Shown in pieces: positions 8,363 to 19,395 of a stretch of DNA of 64,000 nt. The notes under the pieces were generated by a model. It had not been told where the DNA came from and searched no databases. It worked only from the letters and a program-made list of their open reading frames with translations. Location: NCBI RefSeq assembly GCF_964204645.1, contig NC_134035.1:10354501-10418500 (forward strand), in the 5' to 3' direction. Origin of the DNA: Tubulanus polymorphus. Lineage: Eukaryota > Nemertea > Palaeonemertea > Tubulaniformes > Tubulanidae. Every line of letters begins with the position of its first letter. The stretch's first letter is position 1. The position numbers and the translations under genes are program-made.

Positions 8363-11300
8363 TTAACACGTTAGAATCCTTTTCATAATCTCATTTTCTT
8401 TTGTTTCTTCTCTTTTGAATTTTATATATTCATCTAAATTGCAACCATAGGCGACTGTGTGGATTCCATCATCTAAAATATATCTTTTATCATCAAATGG
8501 GTTTAGACTTATCTTCTCTATCTCTTCAATATACATTTCATGATCTTCAGATCTTAAACATTTCATTTTATGTTTTCTAACTTCTTCTTTAAATATACAA
8601 TTGATGTAATCTTTAAAATGAATATTCTTTTCAACAACGCTTTTGGTTATTCCTTTTAACTTTTTAGCTTCATGTTCTTTAGTTTTATATGAATACATTT
8701 TAGATCTAATACCGATGAACTCTATCATTTCTTCACCACCTAATTCATCCTTAAACTTCCCAGGAACTTTTTTATTATCATTGGTAAACAATTCATGATC
8801 TTTAGGATAGTTACTGAAATCAAAATGATGTTTTAATGTTTTTAAATCATCAGTTATGTTATCAGTTTTTATCTTTAATATGTAAGAATCTGTATCAAAA
8901 TATAATATTTCTATATGTTTTTCTCCAAAAAGTGGTTGTAATACATTATAATAGAATTCATACATCAATAGCTTTGAAATTTCTAAAACTGCAGCTCCAA
9001 CATAAATTGGTTTATTAAATTTCATTGATGTTCTCTTCATCTTAACTGCAGCTAAATTTTCATCAAATATTCTGTTACCTATAAACTTAGGATATGATTG
9101 TAAATGCCTTATCCTTTTACCATTACTAACTAACTCAATATCACTTCTATTTCTTATGTTTTCACAAGTTTTTCCATAGAACGCATTGTTCATTAGTTTA
9201 AAAAAATCCTTCTTTTAAAAATCAGTTTTAGATTTAGTTCTCTGTTTGGTGTTAAAATCTATATATTTTTCTAACCACTTAGATTGACTAAATGAAATAT
9301 ATCTATGTACTTTTTTTAATATCATTCCTTGTCTCAAATAAAACTTCAACATTCTATAATGTACTACATAATTATATTAATCTTCTTGAGTTACCATTAA
9401 CTTTTCAGTATGAATATGATTATCGGGTTTAATTCTTTTTTGATAATTTGATAATTCTTCATGTTTAACAGTTTTATGTTCGGGACAATATGCTAGATTT
9501 CTAGATTTGAATTTAATATTTTCAGGGTATTCTAAATCTACAACAAAGAAGTAACCAGTATCTGAATCATCTGCAATATCTAGAATTCTTTTCTTCCAAT
9601 CAAATTTATCAATTTGTAAAACTTCAGTTATTTCAAACATCCCATAAGGTTGTGGTTCCATCATTGCCCAACCATAAAGATTATTTGCATCTATGTATAA
9701 TAATTTATATCCAGGATTATCATTTACATTGAAATATCTATCACCTAATACACCTGAAACACCTCCTCTTATAGATTTTTCAAATAATAGTAATTGATCT
9801 ATATTTGTTAACAAATCCATTTTTATATCTGTAAATTTTAAACCACAATCCCAAGTTAATCCTGGGCTAGAATAACAATGACAAGGATCAATATTAAAAT
9901 ATTTTAGGTTTACATCTCTAAACCTTTCGAATATATCGGTTAATAATAATACATCTGATTTTAAATATAAATCTACTAATTGTCCATGATTTTTAATTTC
10001 GAAATGATTCCAAATATTCAATGTTCTATTATAGACTTCATCTTTAACATATTCATTTTTTAATTCATCATAGAATTGTTCTTTCAATAATTCAGTTATT
10101 TTAAAATCATTATGATTTTTATAGAAAGAATATGGAATTGCTCCTTTATATCTCATTAATTGAAAATCATCATAATTTGGGTAGTGTTGTTTTAATATCT
10201 TTAATTCATCATCAACTAATGATTTTGATAAGTTATCTAATGAACTACTTAAAAATCTATATGAATCTATAAATCTTAGACACCCAAATTGGAATGATAT
10301 ATAATTCTCAGATGTTTTAGCTAACATTCTAAATTTATAAGTTGGTATTTTATCTTTTGATCTATTTGAATTTAATATTTCTATTTCATTATTGATTTCT
10401 TCTATTTTATAACATAGCTGTTTGATAAATAAATGTGCATCATATCCTGATAGATTATGAAATATAACTGGTACAAAGTTAATTTTCTTAGCTTGTAAGT
10501 TACAATTCTCATGTGCAGCGCCTCTAAACTTTCCATTCAAATGATCATGGTCTCTTACTTTTTTATCTTTATAATTAAATATCTTTTCACAATAATAACA
10601 TTTATCTGCAAACTCAAATTCTTCTTTATCTTCTTCTGTCATAATTATTTCTATATTCTTATTTAACTTTTCATTAAATTTTATTTCATATTCAATTAAT
10701 AAGTCACAAAAATGATTGATAACATTTTCATTTCTATAATTATAATATTCACTTTCAATTAGTTCTGGATAATCAGATTTAATATATAACCCGAAAGCTG
10801 CGGCTGATTGATGAATCTTTTTAATTGTATTTGTTATTGGTGGTTCATCTGAATAATCACTTTCATTAGAATTTAATTTCTTTCTTTTATAATATATATC
10901 TTTTCTATCTTTATCTGTTAATTCTTTATTTAATGATTCAAAATCTCCATATATTACAAATGGTACTTTATTTTTGTAATCATATTTTTTGAATTCTAAT
11001 ATTTTATCTTTTTCATTTGGTAAAACTAATTTACAATAATCATGATTATCACCTAGTTGTTTATGATTTAATAATGTACTTTCATTACTGAATCTATGTA
11101 AACATTTTCTACATAGATATATTTTATGGTGATCATTTTCTGATTTGAAAAATAAATCGATTTGTTTAATCCACATATAATGATTCTCATAATATAGTAT
11201 ATCTATAACATCATTTGAATCATAATCTTTTGATAGATATAAAGGTTCTAATGTATAATGTTTTATGTTGTTACCTTTTGTATTTGGTAATTTGATTAAA

Positions 11301-12394
11301 TCAAATACATTTATCTTTAAATTATTATCTCTTTCTATTTTTGGAATATTTTTAATTCTAACAGGATACTTATCTATCTTATAATTATTTTCAAATTGTT
11401 TATAATGAGTTAATCTAAAACTATGTGTAATATCTTCTGTTGGATGTAAATAACTTATTATAGCCCATATAAAACATTTATTATCAAAATTTTGTATATT
11501 TATTACACCATTAGTTTTAAATGGTAATTTAATATAACTTGTTCCATTTATACTATCATCTTTATAATATGATAAATTATTTTCATCAATTGGTTTTGAT
11601 TTAGTTAACTTATCATATTTTGTGTTATAAACATGTAAAGTTATAAATATTATCTCATCAAATATTAAACCAGATCCTTCAAAATATTTCTCTTCTATTT
11701 TAGTTTTTACTTCATTATAACATTTATTTAATTTATCATCTATATGTTGTTTAGATATAATATGTTGTGAATGAGAATTTATATTATATATTGGTTTATC
11801 TTCAGATTTTATAAACTTTACTTTAACTGATATACTAATTTTAGGATATTCAACATCTGTAATTATTTTTATTATTTCTTTCATATTTTCTAAATGTTTT
11901 TTATTTTCTTCTAATTTTTTTCCTTTATGAAATTTAAACTCGATAGCTGCTGGACCAATATCACTTTTAAATGCTTCGGTTATCTCTATATCTTTTTTAT
12001 TATCTAATGAATTAATATAATTTCTTACATCTTCCATGTATGGTCTTTTATTGTTTAATTTATTTTTTATTCTTTTAATTGTATTCTGTTTCTTATCGTT
12101 ATCATTATCAAAATAATCTTCACCTAAAATATCATTATTCTTATTTCTAATATGACTTATAGATTTTAAATGTTCTTTATAATATCTTTTATCACTGAAT
12201 GATTGATTACATGTATCACATTTGTATGTTTCTTTTTCATTCTTTAATTCTTCTAATTTAGTTTCTAATATATCATCCTTATATTCTAGTTTCAATTTAT
12301 TCTCTAAATGTGTTCTAGTTTTATTGTGTCTTGCTTTTTGGGATTTATCTATATCGATATTACATGTTGGGCAGTAGTACTTATTTGCTTCCAT
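8363..12394 (-). pseudogene. polB: Protein-primed type family B DNA polymerase, two in-frame stops
   Basis: The gene starts at 12394 and stays in one frame to 8363 (about 1340 codons) but is interrupted by TAA at 9377-9379 and a second TAA about 20 bp upstream of 9193. The N-terminus has C2H2-like fingers (C8/C11/H23/H29, another near 58-80, a third near 430). Then come an exonuclease I motif (YGDFES, near residue 485), a Cys/His-rich segment with RDHDHLNGKFRG (near 600-630), exonuclease-type FHNLSGYDAH, and polymerase motif A (YIDANNLYGWAMM, near 895). Motif B (NNAFYGK) and motif C (YFDTDS) fall in the part from 9193 to 8363. This is the layout of Polinton polymerases, which replicate linear DNA from a protein primer. 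The stops remove motifs B and C, so the copy is inactive. Confidence 0.9.
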
Positions 12395-12475
12395 TTTAAT
12401 ACTATATTTTTTATTTAAATTGATTTTAGAAGTTCAATGATTTAAATGTTATTCATATATATATGAATATTTTAA

Positions 12476-12742
12476 GAGTAATAGGGGTAATGGGCTTTCA
12501 TATCAAAGGTTGAACGGGCGGGTGAGTAAAAATGAAAAACATAAAAATAATTACAATTTCTACTTGAATTAGGAGTGAAACTCATAAAATGAAAAATAAA
12601 TTCGAGCGTGTGAGAATTTATTTTTCATTTTTATGAGTTTCGCGAGTAATTCAAGTAGAAATTGTTATTATTTTTATGTTTTTCATTTTTTACGAGCTCG
12701 ACCGTTCGACCTTTGGTATGAAAGCCCATTACCCCTATTACT
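12476..12742. repeat. Palindromic terminus of the element (two 128-129-bp arms)
   Basis: The left arm (12476-12603) and right arm (12614-12742) are inverted copies, about 90% identical, with a 10-nt loop (12604-12613). Both outer tips read AGTAATAGGGGTAATGGG (the right one as its complement), so the segment begins AG and ends CT. The right arm is the terminal inverted repeat of the element, directly followed by host sequence; the left arm is an extra inverted copy facing the polymerase gene. Whether this is normal for the family or a rearrangement cannot be told from one end. Confidence 0.85.
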
Positions 12743-12846
12743 AGTGTGAACTTACAGTTAGAAACAAAAAAAAAAACCAAAAACATTATTGGATGTACAA
12801 TGTTGTAGTCGAGCAAACAGCACTCAATCGTATCATCATCAATACA

Positions 12847-14244
12847 TTATTTAGTTTCATTTTTGTCTTTTTGTAATTTCGATTTTAAGAATTTCAGCAT
12901 TCTGTTCCACGAATATTCCTGAGCTTTAGCATGAAGCGTTTTCTCACCGCCGTAGGCGACTATGTTTCCCAGGAATTTATGATAGCAATGTAGAGTTACG
13001 GGGGCATGCGGTAGTTCAAGTAGATGTCCAGCCCCAGGACACATGAGTAACTCATAGTTCTGACGACCGTGTTTGCGGAGACGTTTCACTAAGTTGAACG
13101 TACTCTGAGGATGACATATCAAATCGTGCTGACCCACGATAAACAGAAAGTTAGCCGTATCTGATTTCTCGACTTGAATCAAAGAACGGTTATCATCATC
13201 TACGTCACAGTCTGGGTAGATAAAGTTGTCTTTGTAGCAGAAAGGTCTTCCCTCTGTGATCACAAGGTCTTTCACCAATTTCGTCGGGTAACCAGGTCTA
13301 ATGTGACCGCCTATCAAAGTCGGCCAAAATAGAGAATGGCTAAACGAGTTTATAGCGACAACCGCCGTGATATATCTGCATACCTCAGTCATCATAATCG
13401 CAATATCTGCTCCTTTTGACACAGCAACCACACCAATTCCATTGAGCGAATCAACATCCTGTTGCTCTCGAAGCCAATCGACAGCTTCTATAAAATAGTT
13501 CATATCCAGTTGATCAACTTTCGAAGGCAAATCTTCATAGTTGAAATAAGCTAAGGCTAAACTAGCAATACCACGTGACGCCAGTAATGCGGATCTGTAC
13601 TCGACGCAGCCTCCGTTGGTACCAAACATATCAATTACGGCTGGAAATGGGCCGGTACCAACCGGACGAAAAAACGTACCTCTGATTCTACCAGTGCGAA
13701 TAACTGTGCGTTCGACATCTGCGGATTTGTACCATCTCTTTATATCGGTGTTTCCTAAAGGAATTAGGGAGGGTTTCTCGTTTAGGATATCTTCAAATGT
13801 TACATGATCGGAGAACATTTTCAATTTGATATCTAACGGGGTCGTAACATCCTTCTTCATGAAGCGGATACCAGGTCTTTGACCGGGTAGCGGTTCCATA
13901 CCCCAGAAAAGTCCGTGAGGATGGACACCAACATAGCTACCGCCTACAGATGGGTCTCTTGTCAAATCTAATGTTCCATCCGGTCCGGTCACGAAATAAC
14001 TATATGCACCGAATTTAAATCCACTTTCATGCATTTCTGAATACAGCGTCACATTTTCAAGTGGTTTGATATTATCAGCTTCGATTTTAAGGGATGCATC
14101 CACCAGGTCGTTATCAGGATAAACGCGCAAACGACAGGTCACTCCTTTTTCAGCGACATTGTGATAGAATCTGAAAACTAACTTCTCTCCGACAAACCTT
14201 TTGAATGAGTTTCGAAGCAATGCACATCTTATAAGTACCGACAT
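12847..14244 (-). CDS. Acyl-CoA thioesterase/BAAT-like hydrolase, copy 1
   Basis: This 465-residue single-exon protein belongs to the ACOT1-6/BAAT family, which hydrolyses (or transfers) acyl-CoA thioesters in mitochondria, peroxisomes or cytosol. Residues about 37-170 form the N-terminal BAAT domain, and about 190-440 the alpha/beta-hydrolase BAAT_C domain. The probable catalytic triad is Ser276 (VSKG), Asp374 (GQHD) and His407 (PGAGH). The Arg-rich, acid-free N-terminus up to residue 18 suggests a mitochondrial signal. SKL occurs near the C-terminus but is not terminal, so it is not a PTS1 signal. Vertebrate relatives have introns; none is seen here. The 3' flank is cut off by the Polinton-like element at 12742. 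Confidence 0.88.
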   Translation of the reverse strand: MSVLIRCALLRNSFKRFVGEKLVFRFYHNVAEKGVTCRLRVYPDNDLVDASLKIEADNIKPLENVTLYSEMHESGFKFGAYSYFVTGPDGTLDLTRDPSVGGSYVGVHPHGLFWGMEPLPGQRPGIRFMKKDVTTPLDIKLKMFSDHVTFEDILNEKPSLIPLGNTDIKRWYKSADVERTVIRTGRIRGTFFRPVGTGPFPAVIDMFGTNGGCVEYRSALLASRGIASLALAYFNYEDLPSKVDQLDMNYFIEAVDWLREQQDVDSLNGIGVVAVSKGADIAIMMTEVCRYITAVVAINSFSHSLFWPTLIGGHIRPGYPTKLVKDLVITEGRPFCYKDNFIYPDCDVDDDNRSLIQVEKSDTANFLFIVGQHDLICHPQSTFNLVKRLRKHGRQNYELLMCPGAGHLLELPHAPVTLHCYHKFLGNIVAYGGEKTLHAKAQEYSWNRMLKFLKSKLQKDKNETK

Positions 14245-14561
14245 TGTTATGTTCTTGGGAGATGACTACTTCATACACTGGTCAACAGATCAACGTGCTG
14301 ATGATTTTATACTAGCTCACGACGTTCTTCGTTTCGGATTTGATTTGAGTTCAGTGGAAAAAACAAGTTATCCGCGGTGTATTTTTCACCACGTCCCGCG
14401 ATCTGCTGTATGTGTGTACCTCGACTAGCACACGGTGTTATGTAACAATGTTGTATACCGTACGAGGTCTCAGCCGCATATTTGCCTTTTTATCCAACAT
14501 GACACGTCATAGTCTGGCCATGCTATTAATAGTTTATCATTTGTGTCAGCCCCGCGCGGCG
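14245..14561. promoter_or_regulatory. 5' flank shared by thioesterase copies 1, 3 and 4
   Basis: This 0.3-kb block upstream of the ATG is nearly identical in front of copies 3 (21706-22030) and 4 (24297-24592), but absent upstream of copy 2. It should contain the promoter and 5' leader; no TATA box or other defined site could be assigned. Confidence 0.45.
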
Positions 14562-16932
14562 GCGAATTTTTTTTTCACACCAGGTCCGCCATTTTGTTGT
14601 AGCGTTTACAACATGTTCACATGCATCACGTGACTTTTTAATGCCGAAATATCATCTGCTGCATTTTGATGGCCTGTAGTCACACACAAACAGTAATGAT
14701 ATAAATTTTATGAGAGTAAAATCCACACAGATCACATCATCCAAAAAATATCTCAGATAATAATTTGATAAAAGAAACTTAAGAAAGAACTGCAAATTGA
14801 AGGTTTATTCAATATCAAATGGCATCAGAAACGCATACAAAAATATTACAAAATTAAATTAATACAAAAATAGCCTTTTAGATGGTTACATTACATTCAT
14901 TAATATATAGCATAACCCTGCCCCTGTTATCCCTAAAAAATACCCATTTTGCTAATGTTGGTGAGGATAAAATTTTTTCAACATTTTTAATTAAGTTTGT
15001 GTCATGGAAGTCTAATATTTCTTTCAAATTGCCATCAGTACTTATAAGCAGACCGGTTGGCTATTTCCCTTAAAATGAAGAAAGTTCTGATTGATTTTCA
15101 ACTGTTTTCCCAAAAATAACATTTCATTTTTGTGTGCTGCAACTCACTGCTGCAGAGGTGGACGGATACTTTAAAAGATCACCAACTTCAGCAGAATGTT
15201 TCTCCACGACAGTGAACTGTCCAAAACTGGTCGGCGGAATACGCAATTGACTGATTCTCCTGCGGGAAATATTTTCATATGCTGTGTCAATATCAGGCAC
15301 CTGTAATAAAGATAATAGCCATAAGAAATATTGTACAAATTTACATATAACATCATATACCAATCAACTGACATGACTATCTGAACAGAGTTTTTGTAAT
15401 TCCCTACTTTTTCCCGGATTCTATCAAATTTTGATCAATTCCCTGACTTTTCCCAACCGGGAATTCAATTTTTAAATTCCCTACTTTTTCCCGTTTTCCC
15501 GGTAAGCTGGGAACCATGCATTAATGGCGGCCAGTCAGCAACAAGAAACTCGTCCAAGATATTTTATGCCCAGTGCGAAGACAGGAAACCACAAGAGGCC
15601 CTCGACAGGGTGTTTGTATGCTGTATTCCAAGGAATTTGGCATATGTAATCTGGAAAATATCCCTGTATTCCGTATTCCGATGGCAAAACAAGACAGTTT
15701 TCTCTTTGTATTCCAAGAATTTCAGCAAAATCGACAATTTTCAGCTTTTTATGCTGTATTCCACTTCAAATTAGTATTCCGTATTCCATGACCCCCTGTA
15801 GAGAACCTCACACAAAGGACTTGTGATATAAAATCAACTTACCGTTACTATAGCTGAATCCATACTTGTTATCTAAGCATTGTTCACATTATTTAATAAC
15901 TACATTTTAGTATCACGATAATATTCTTTGCCTAAAATTAAAACAGAGAAATTTGGTTGGCATCTTATGTGAATTTGACCAAAACTGTCTGATTTATGAG
16001 GTGCCGCACGTTTTTAAATAGGACTCGTTGCGTCTTGGGAGGTTGGTGGAGCAGGCGTCTGAAGCGCTAGAGTGTAAAGCCTGCGGAGGTGTTCTCTGCA
16101 AATTTTGGGAGAAGATCTACACAACTCGGTATTGCGGCTTATCACACTCAACACATACACTGTCATGATTTTAGGCCTATATGTTTACAATAGACATTAA
16201 TTGGCTTCAAAAGTTTAAGTTGCAAATTCTTAATAGAATCTTAATAGTTCAGATTTCTACCGTCACAGTTTGAGCCTACAAATGAGGGAGCTGTGGTCTG
16301 ACAGCGGGGGTCTGACACTGACAGGCCAAATTTTGGGCAATTCCGACATTTCTTATATTCCCAAATAATAGTTTCTCTGATGAAGATAAATTCCTATTAA
16401 TCATTTCGTCCCCACTAATGACACGTAGCCTAGGACAGTTTACAGCTTTTGGGTTTTCCAACTTATAAATAAAAAATTGTCACTTAATGGTAATATATAA
16501 AGTAGAATGTACATGTATATATACATATTCTTGTATAACGAATAAGTCTAATGCTTATGTTGTGTTGTGTTTTATTCTATTTTATATCATTTTATTTTTG
16601 TTACAATTGCATTGCATCTACAATCATGTATGATAATAAAGAATTGAATTGAATTAAAGTCAAAGAAGGAAAAACGTGCCTGTAAAAAGAATGAAACCAT
16701 TAACTTACTTCGGTTTCCTACTGGTCTGAGACGCGAAGCTGGCAAGTAGTCAATCATGGTCAATTGGCTGGCGCTAGGCCTCCTACCACAGCTTATATTT
16801 AGTCAAGAGTCGACAGTAGATTTTGTCGTTCACATCATGGATTTCTTCATGCATTGCGACATGCAGTCCGGAAGCGAAACTGAGTTGGGCATGCGCAGTG
16901 GCTATCTGACATGGTGTGAAAAAAAAATTCGC
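14562..16932. mobile_element. 2371-bp DNA transposon with terminal inverted repeats and 9-bp target duplication
   Basis: The ends are inverted: GCGAA, nine T, CACACCA at the left and its complement at the right, about 25 bp with one mismatch. CGCGCGGCG flanks both sides (14553-14561 and 16933-16941). The uninterrupted site is seen near 22015-22030 in the interval between copies 3 and 4. The thioesterase copy 1-2 offset (4962) minus 2371 equals the copy 3-4 offset (2591), which supports this reading. An 8-9-bp duplication fits hAT-, Mutator- or Merlin-like families, but no transposase is seen. Inside are TTCCCTACTTTTTCCCG repeats (15395-15520) and an AATAAAGAATTGAATTGAATT-like LINE/SINE tail (about 16630-16660). 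Confidence 0.8.
15124..15863 (-). CDS. Possible two-exon small gene inside the transposon
   Basis: A short first coding exon (15843-15863, seven codons) is followed by GTAAG, and a second exon (15124-15300) is preceded by TTTATTACAG. Both junctions are phase 0 and together give about 65 residues (second exon starts VPDIDTAYENISRRR). The part is not recognisable as a transposase. It could be a captured host fragment or the last exon of a decayed element gene, so function is unknown. Confidence 0.25.
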
Positions 16933-16941
16933 CGCGCGGCG

Positions 16942-17808
16942 CCGTCGCGTTCTTGATTTGACAATTGGGGAGGAACTCGCAGTGGAACTTACGAAACAAT
17001 CAAATTCATTTTTAAGCCAAAAACTCCTTTATACCACGGTCACGAGTTCAAAGTATCACAGAATTACTGGACCGCCCCAGAGTGGATATACGGCATACAA
17101 GTTTAACACTACTGGTATTCCGTGTGTAATGACTGTGCCTATGGCACGCGAGTGATATGTTAGTTCACGTGCTTACCGCCAACCATGTACAGAGCGGCAG
17201 CACATAACAGTCACAAAATCAACTGAGCGGTTGAGCGAGAGAAATCACGAACGACGAGAGACACGACTTTCACCTTGGAATAATTGTGAAATGATAACCG
17301 CAAGTTTTTACTTTGAACTATAAACAGCATGAATGTCAACTCCGATATGTTCAGTACATTATATATGCGACAAGTTTCGTGGCAGGACAGTATTCATGGC
17401 TTTAGAACTCAATAAAGAACATTATTAGTGACTTTCAACGCTGCGGTTTGCCCCATGTGACATGTGAATCGCGACAACATCGGAAACAATACTTTCCATC
17501 TTTGCGACGAGTTCTCATCTCGTCGAAAGAAACATTTTCTTTGCGATTTGATGAGTGACTTTAGTGACTTGCTTTGCCTTTCATCAAGAGAAATCAAAAG
17601 AGATTTAGCTGACATAATTATTAAGCCACATAAGATTCGTTAGTTTTTTTACTACAATATATGAATATAATATATGATACAGACAATTAATTTCTTTTCA
17701 TGCAGTTTGAGTGTGAACTTTCTGTTAGAAACAAAAAAGCAAAAACATTATTGGATGTACAATGTTGTAGTCGAGCAAACAGCACTCAATCGTATCATCA
17801 TCAATACA
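16942..17808. other. Intergenic unit between thioesterase copies 1 and 2
   Basis: This stretch is a copy of the sequence present at 22021-22898, and its right half recurs at 19720-20307. It is the 3' flank of the thioesterase genes plus older duplicated sequence. A reading frame on the minus strand at 17409-17615 recurs at 22492-22707 but is broken in the third copy, so I do not call it a gene. Confidence 0.6.
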
Positions 17809-19221
17809 TTATTTAGTTTCACTTTTGTCTTTTTGTAATTTCGATTTTAAGAATTTCAGCATTCTGTTCCACGAATATTCCTGAGCATTCGCATGAAGCG
17901 TTTTCTCACCGCCGAAGGCGACTATGTTTCCCAGGCATTTATGATAGCAATGTAGAGTTACGGGGGCATGCGGTTGTTCAAGTAGATGTCCGGCCCCAGG
18001 ACACATGAGTAACTCATAGTTCTGACGACCGTGTTTGCGGAGACGTTTCACTAAGTTGAACGTACCCTGAGGATGACATATTAAATCGTGCTGACCCACG
18101 ATAAACAGAAAGTTAGCCGTATCTGATTTCTCGACTTCAATCAAAGAACGGTTATCATCATCTACGTCACAGTCTGGGTAGATGACGTTGTTTTTATAGC
18201 AGAAAGGTCTTCCCTCTGTGATCACAAGGTCTTTCACCAATTTTGTCGGGTAACCAGGTCTAATGTGACCGCCTATCAAAGTCGGCCAAATAAGAGAATG
18301 GCTAAACGAGTTTATAGCGACAACCGCCGTGATATATCTGCATACCTCAGTCATCATAATCGCAATATCTGCTCCTTTTGACGCAGCAACCACACCAATT
18401 CCATTGAGCGAATCAACATCCTGTTGCTCTCGAAGCCAATCGACAGCTTCTATAAAATAGTTCATATCCAGTTGATCAACTTTCGAAGGCAAATCTTCAT
18501 AGTCGAAATAAGCTAAGGCTAAACTCGCAATACCACGTGATGCCAGTAATGCGGATCTGTGCTCGACGCAGCCTCCGTTGGTACCAAACATATCAATTAC
18601 GGCTGGAAATGGACCGGTACCAACCGGACGAAAAAACGTACCTCTGATTCTACCAGTGCGAATAACTGTGCGTTCGACATCTGCGGATTTGTACCATCTC
18701 TTTATATCGGCGTTTCCTAAAGGAATAAGGGAGGGTTTCTCGTTGAAGATGTCTTCATATGCCACATGATCGGAGAACATTTTAAAATTGATATCTAACG
18801 GGGTCGTAACGTCCTTCTTCATGAAGCGGATACCAGGTCTTTGATCGGGTAGCGGTTCCATACCCCAGAGAAGTCCGTGAGGATGGACACCAACATAGCT
18901 ACCACCTACGGATGGGTCTTTTGTCAAATCTAATGTTCCATCCGGTCCGGTCACGAAATAACTATATGCACCGAATCTAAATCCACCTTCATGCATTTCT
19001 GAATACAGCGTCACATTCTCAAGTGGTTTGATATTATCAGCTTCGATTTTAAGGGATGCATCAATCAGATCATTATCAGGAGTAACGCGCAGACGACGTT
19101 TCACTGCTTTTTCAGCGACATTGTGATAGAATCTGAAAACTGATAACTTCTCTCTGATACATGTATACTTCCCAGATAATCCGAGTTGAAACGATGCACA
19201 TATTCTGACGGGTATCAGCAT
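17809..19221 (-). CDS. Acyl-CoA thioesterase/BAAT-like hydrolase, copy 2 (divergent 5' end)
   Basis: From the FRFYHNVAEK motif onward this is a close paralogue of copy 1 and keeps the Ser/Asp/His triad (VAASKGAD, GQHD, PGAGH). The N-terminus differs. I take the ATG at 19221 (MLIPVRICASFQ), giving about 470 residues, because it aligns best with the 465-residue copies. A further in-frame ATG at 19395 would add 58 residues and cannot be excluded. The start region is basic and hydrophobic, as in mitochondrial signals. It is the only copy whose upstream block (19396-19720) is unlike the others, so it may be regulated differently. Confidence 0.85.
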   Translation of the reverse strand: MLIPVRICASFQLGLSGKYTCIREKLSVFRFYHNVAEKAVKRRLRVTPDNDLIDASLKIEADNIKPLENVTLYSEMHEGGFRFGAYSYFVTGPDGTLDLTKDPSVGGSYVGVHPHGLLWGMEPLPDQRPGIRFMKKDVTTPLDINFKMFSDHVAYEDIFNEKPSLIPLGNADIKRWYKSADVERTVIRTGRIRGTFFRPVGTGPFPAVIDMFGTNGGCVEHRSALLASRGIASLALAYFDYEDLPSKVDQLDMNYFIEAVDWLREQQDVDSLNGIGVVAASKGADIAIMMTEVCRYITAVVAINSFSHSLIWPTLIGGHIRPGYPTKLVKDLVITEGRPFCYKNNVIYPDCDVDDDNRSLIEVEKSDTANFLFIVGQHDLICHPQGTFNLVKRLRKHGRQNYELLMCPGAGHLLEQPHAPVTLHCYHKCLGNIVAFGGEKTLHANAQEYSWNRMLKFLKSKLQKDKSETK

Positions 19222-19395
19222 TTTACACGTTGAATTTCGTAGTTTCTTCAGTCTCTTCGAAAAATCTGAATAAGATTGGTGGAAATGGCGTCTCAATATT
19301 CTGAAGACGTGAGAAACGCTTAAAACTGTTTTACAAATCACCGAAATGATCTCTCGACCTCTGTACGTACCGTTTACCTCCTTTGAATTGATCAT

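Larger units (their letters stand above)
1..12742. mobile_element. Right part of an inactivated Polinton/Maverick-like virus element
   Basis: The segment carries the core set expected of a Polinton/adintovirus-type element: FtsK/HerA-type packaging ATPase, a capsid-like protein, and a protein-primed type family B DNA polymerase with N-terminal zinc fingers, with about ten compactly packed genes on the minus strand. Its right limit is set at 12742. There a palindrome ends in ...CCCCTATTACT, and the next bases (from 12743) match the 3' flank of the neighbouring duplicated esterase genes. The AG...CT tips fit Polintons. The left end, integrase and protease are not seen and may lie off the window. 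Stops and frameshifts in three genes show this copy is dead. Class assignment is by gene content and motif reading, not by a database search. Confidence 0.85.

Noticed and set aside
12631-12816. Short minus-strand frame in the palindrome
   Set aside because: It spans the inverted repeat and the host junction; no domain and no start signal.
17409-17615. Conserved 68-codon frame in the thioesterase 3' flank (also 22492-22707)
   Set aside because: Conservation is explained by recent duplication, and the third copy (about 19900-20100) is shifted by an indel.
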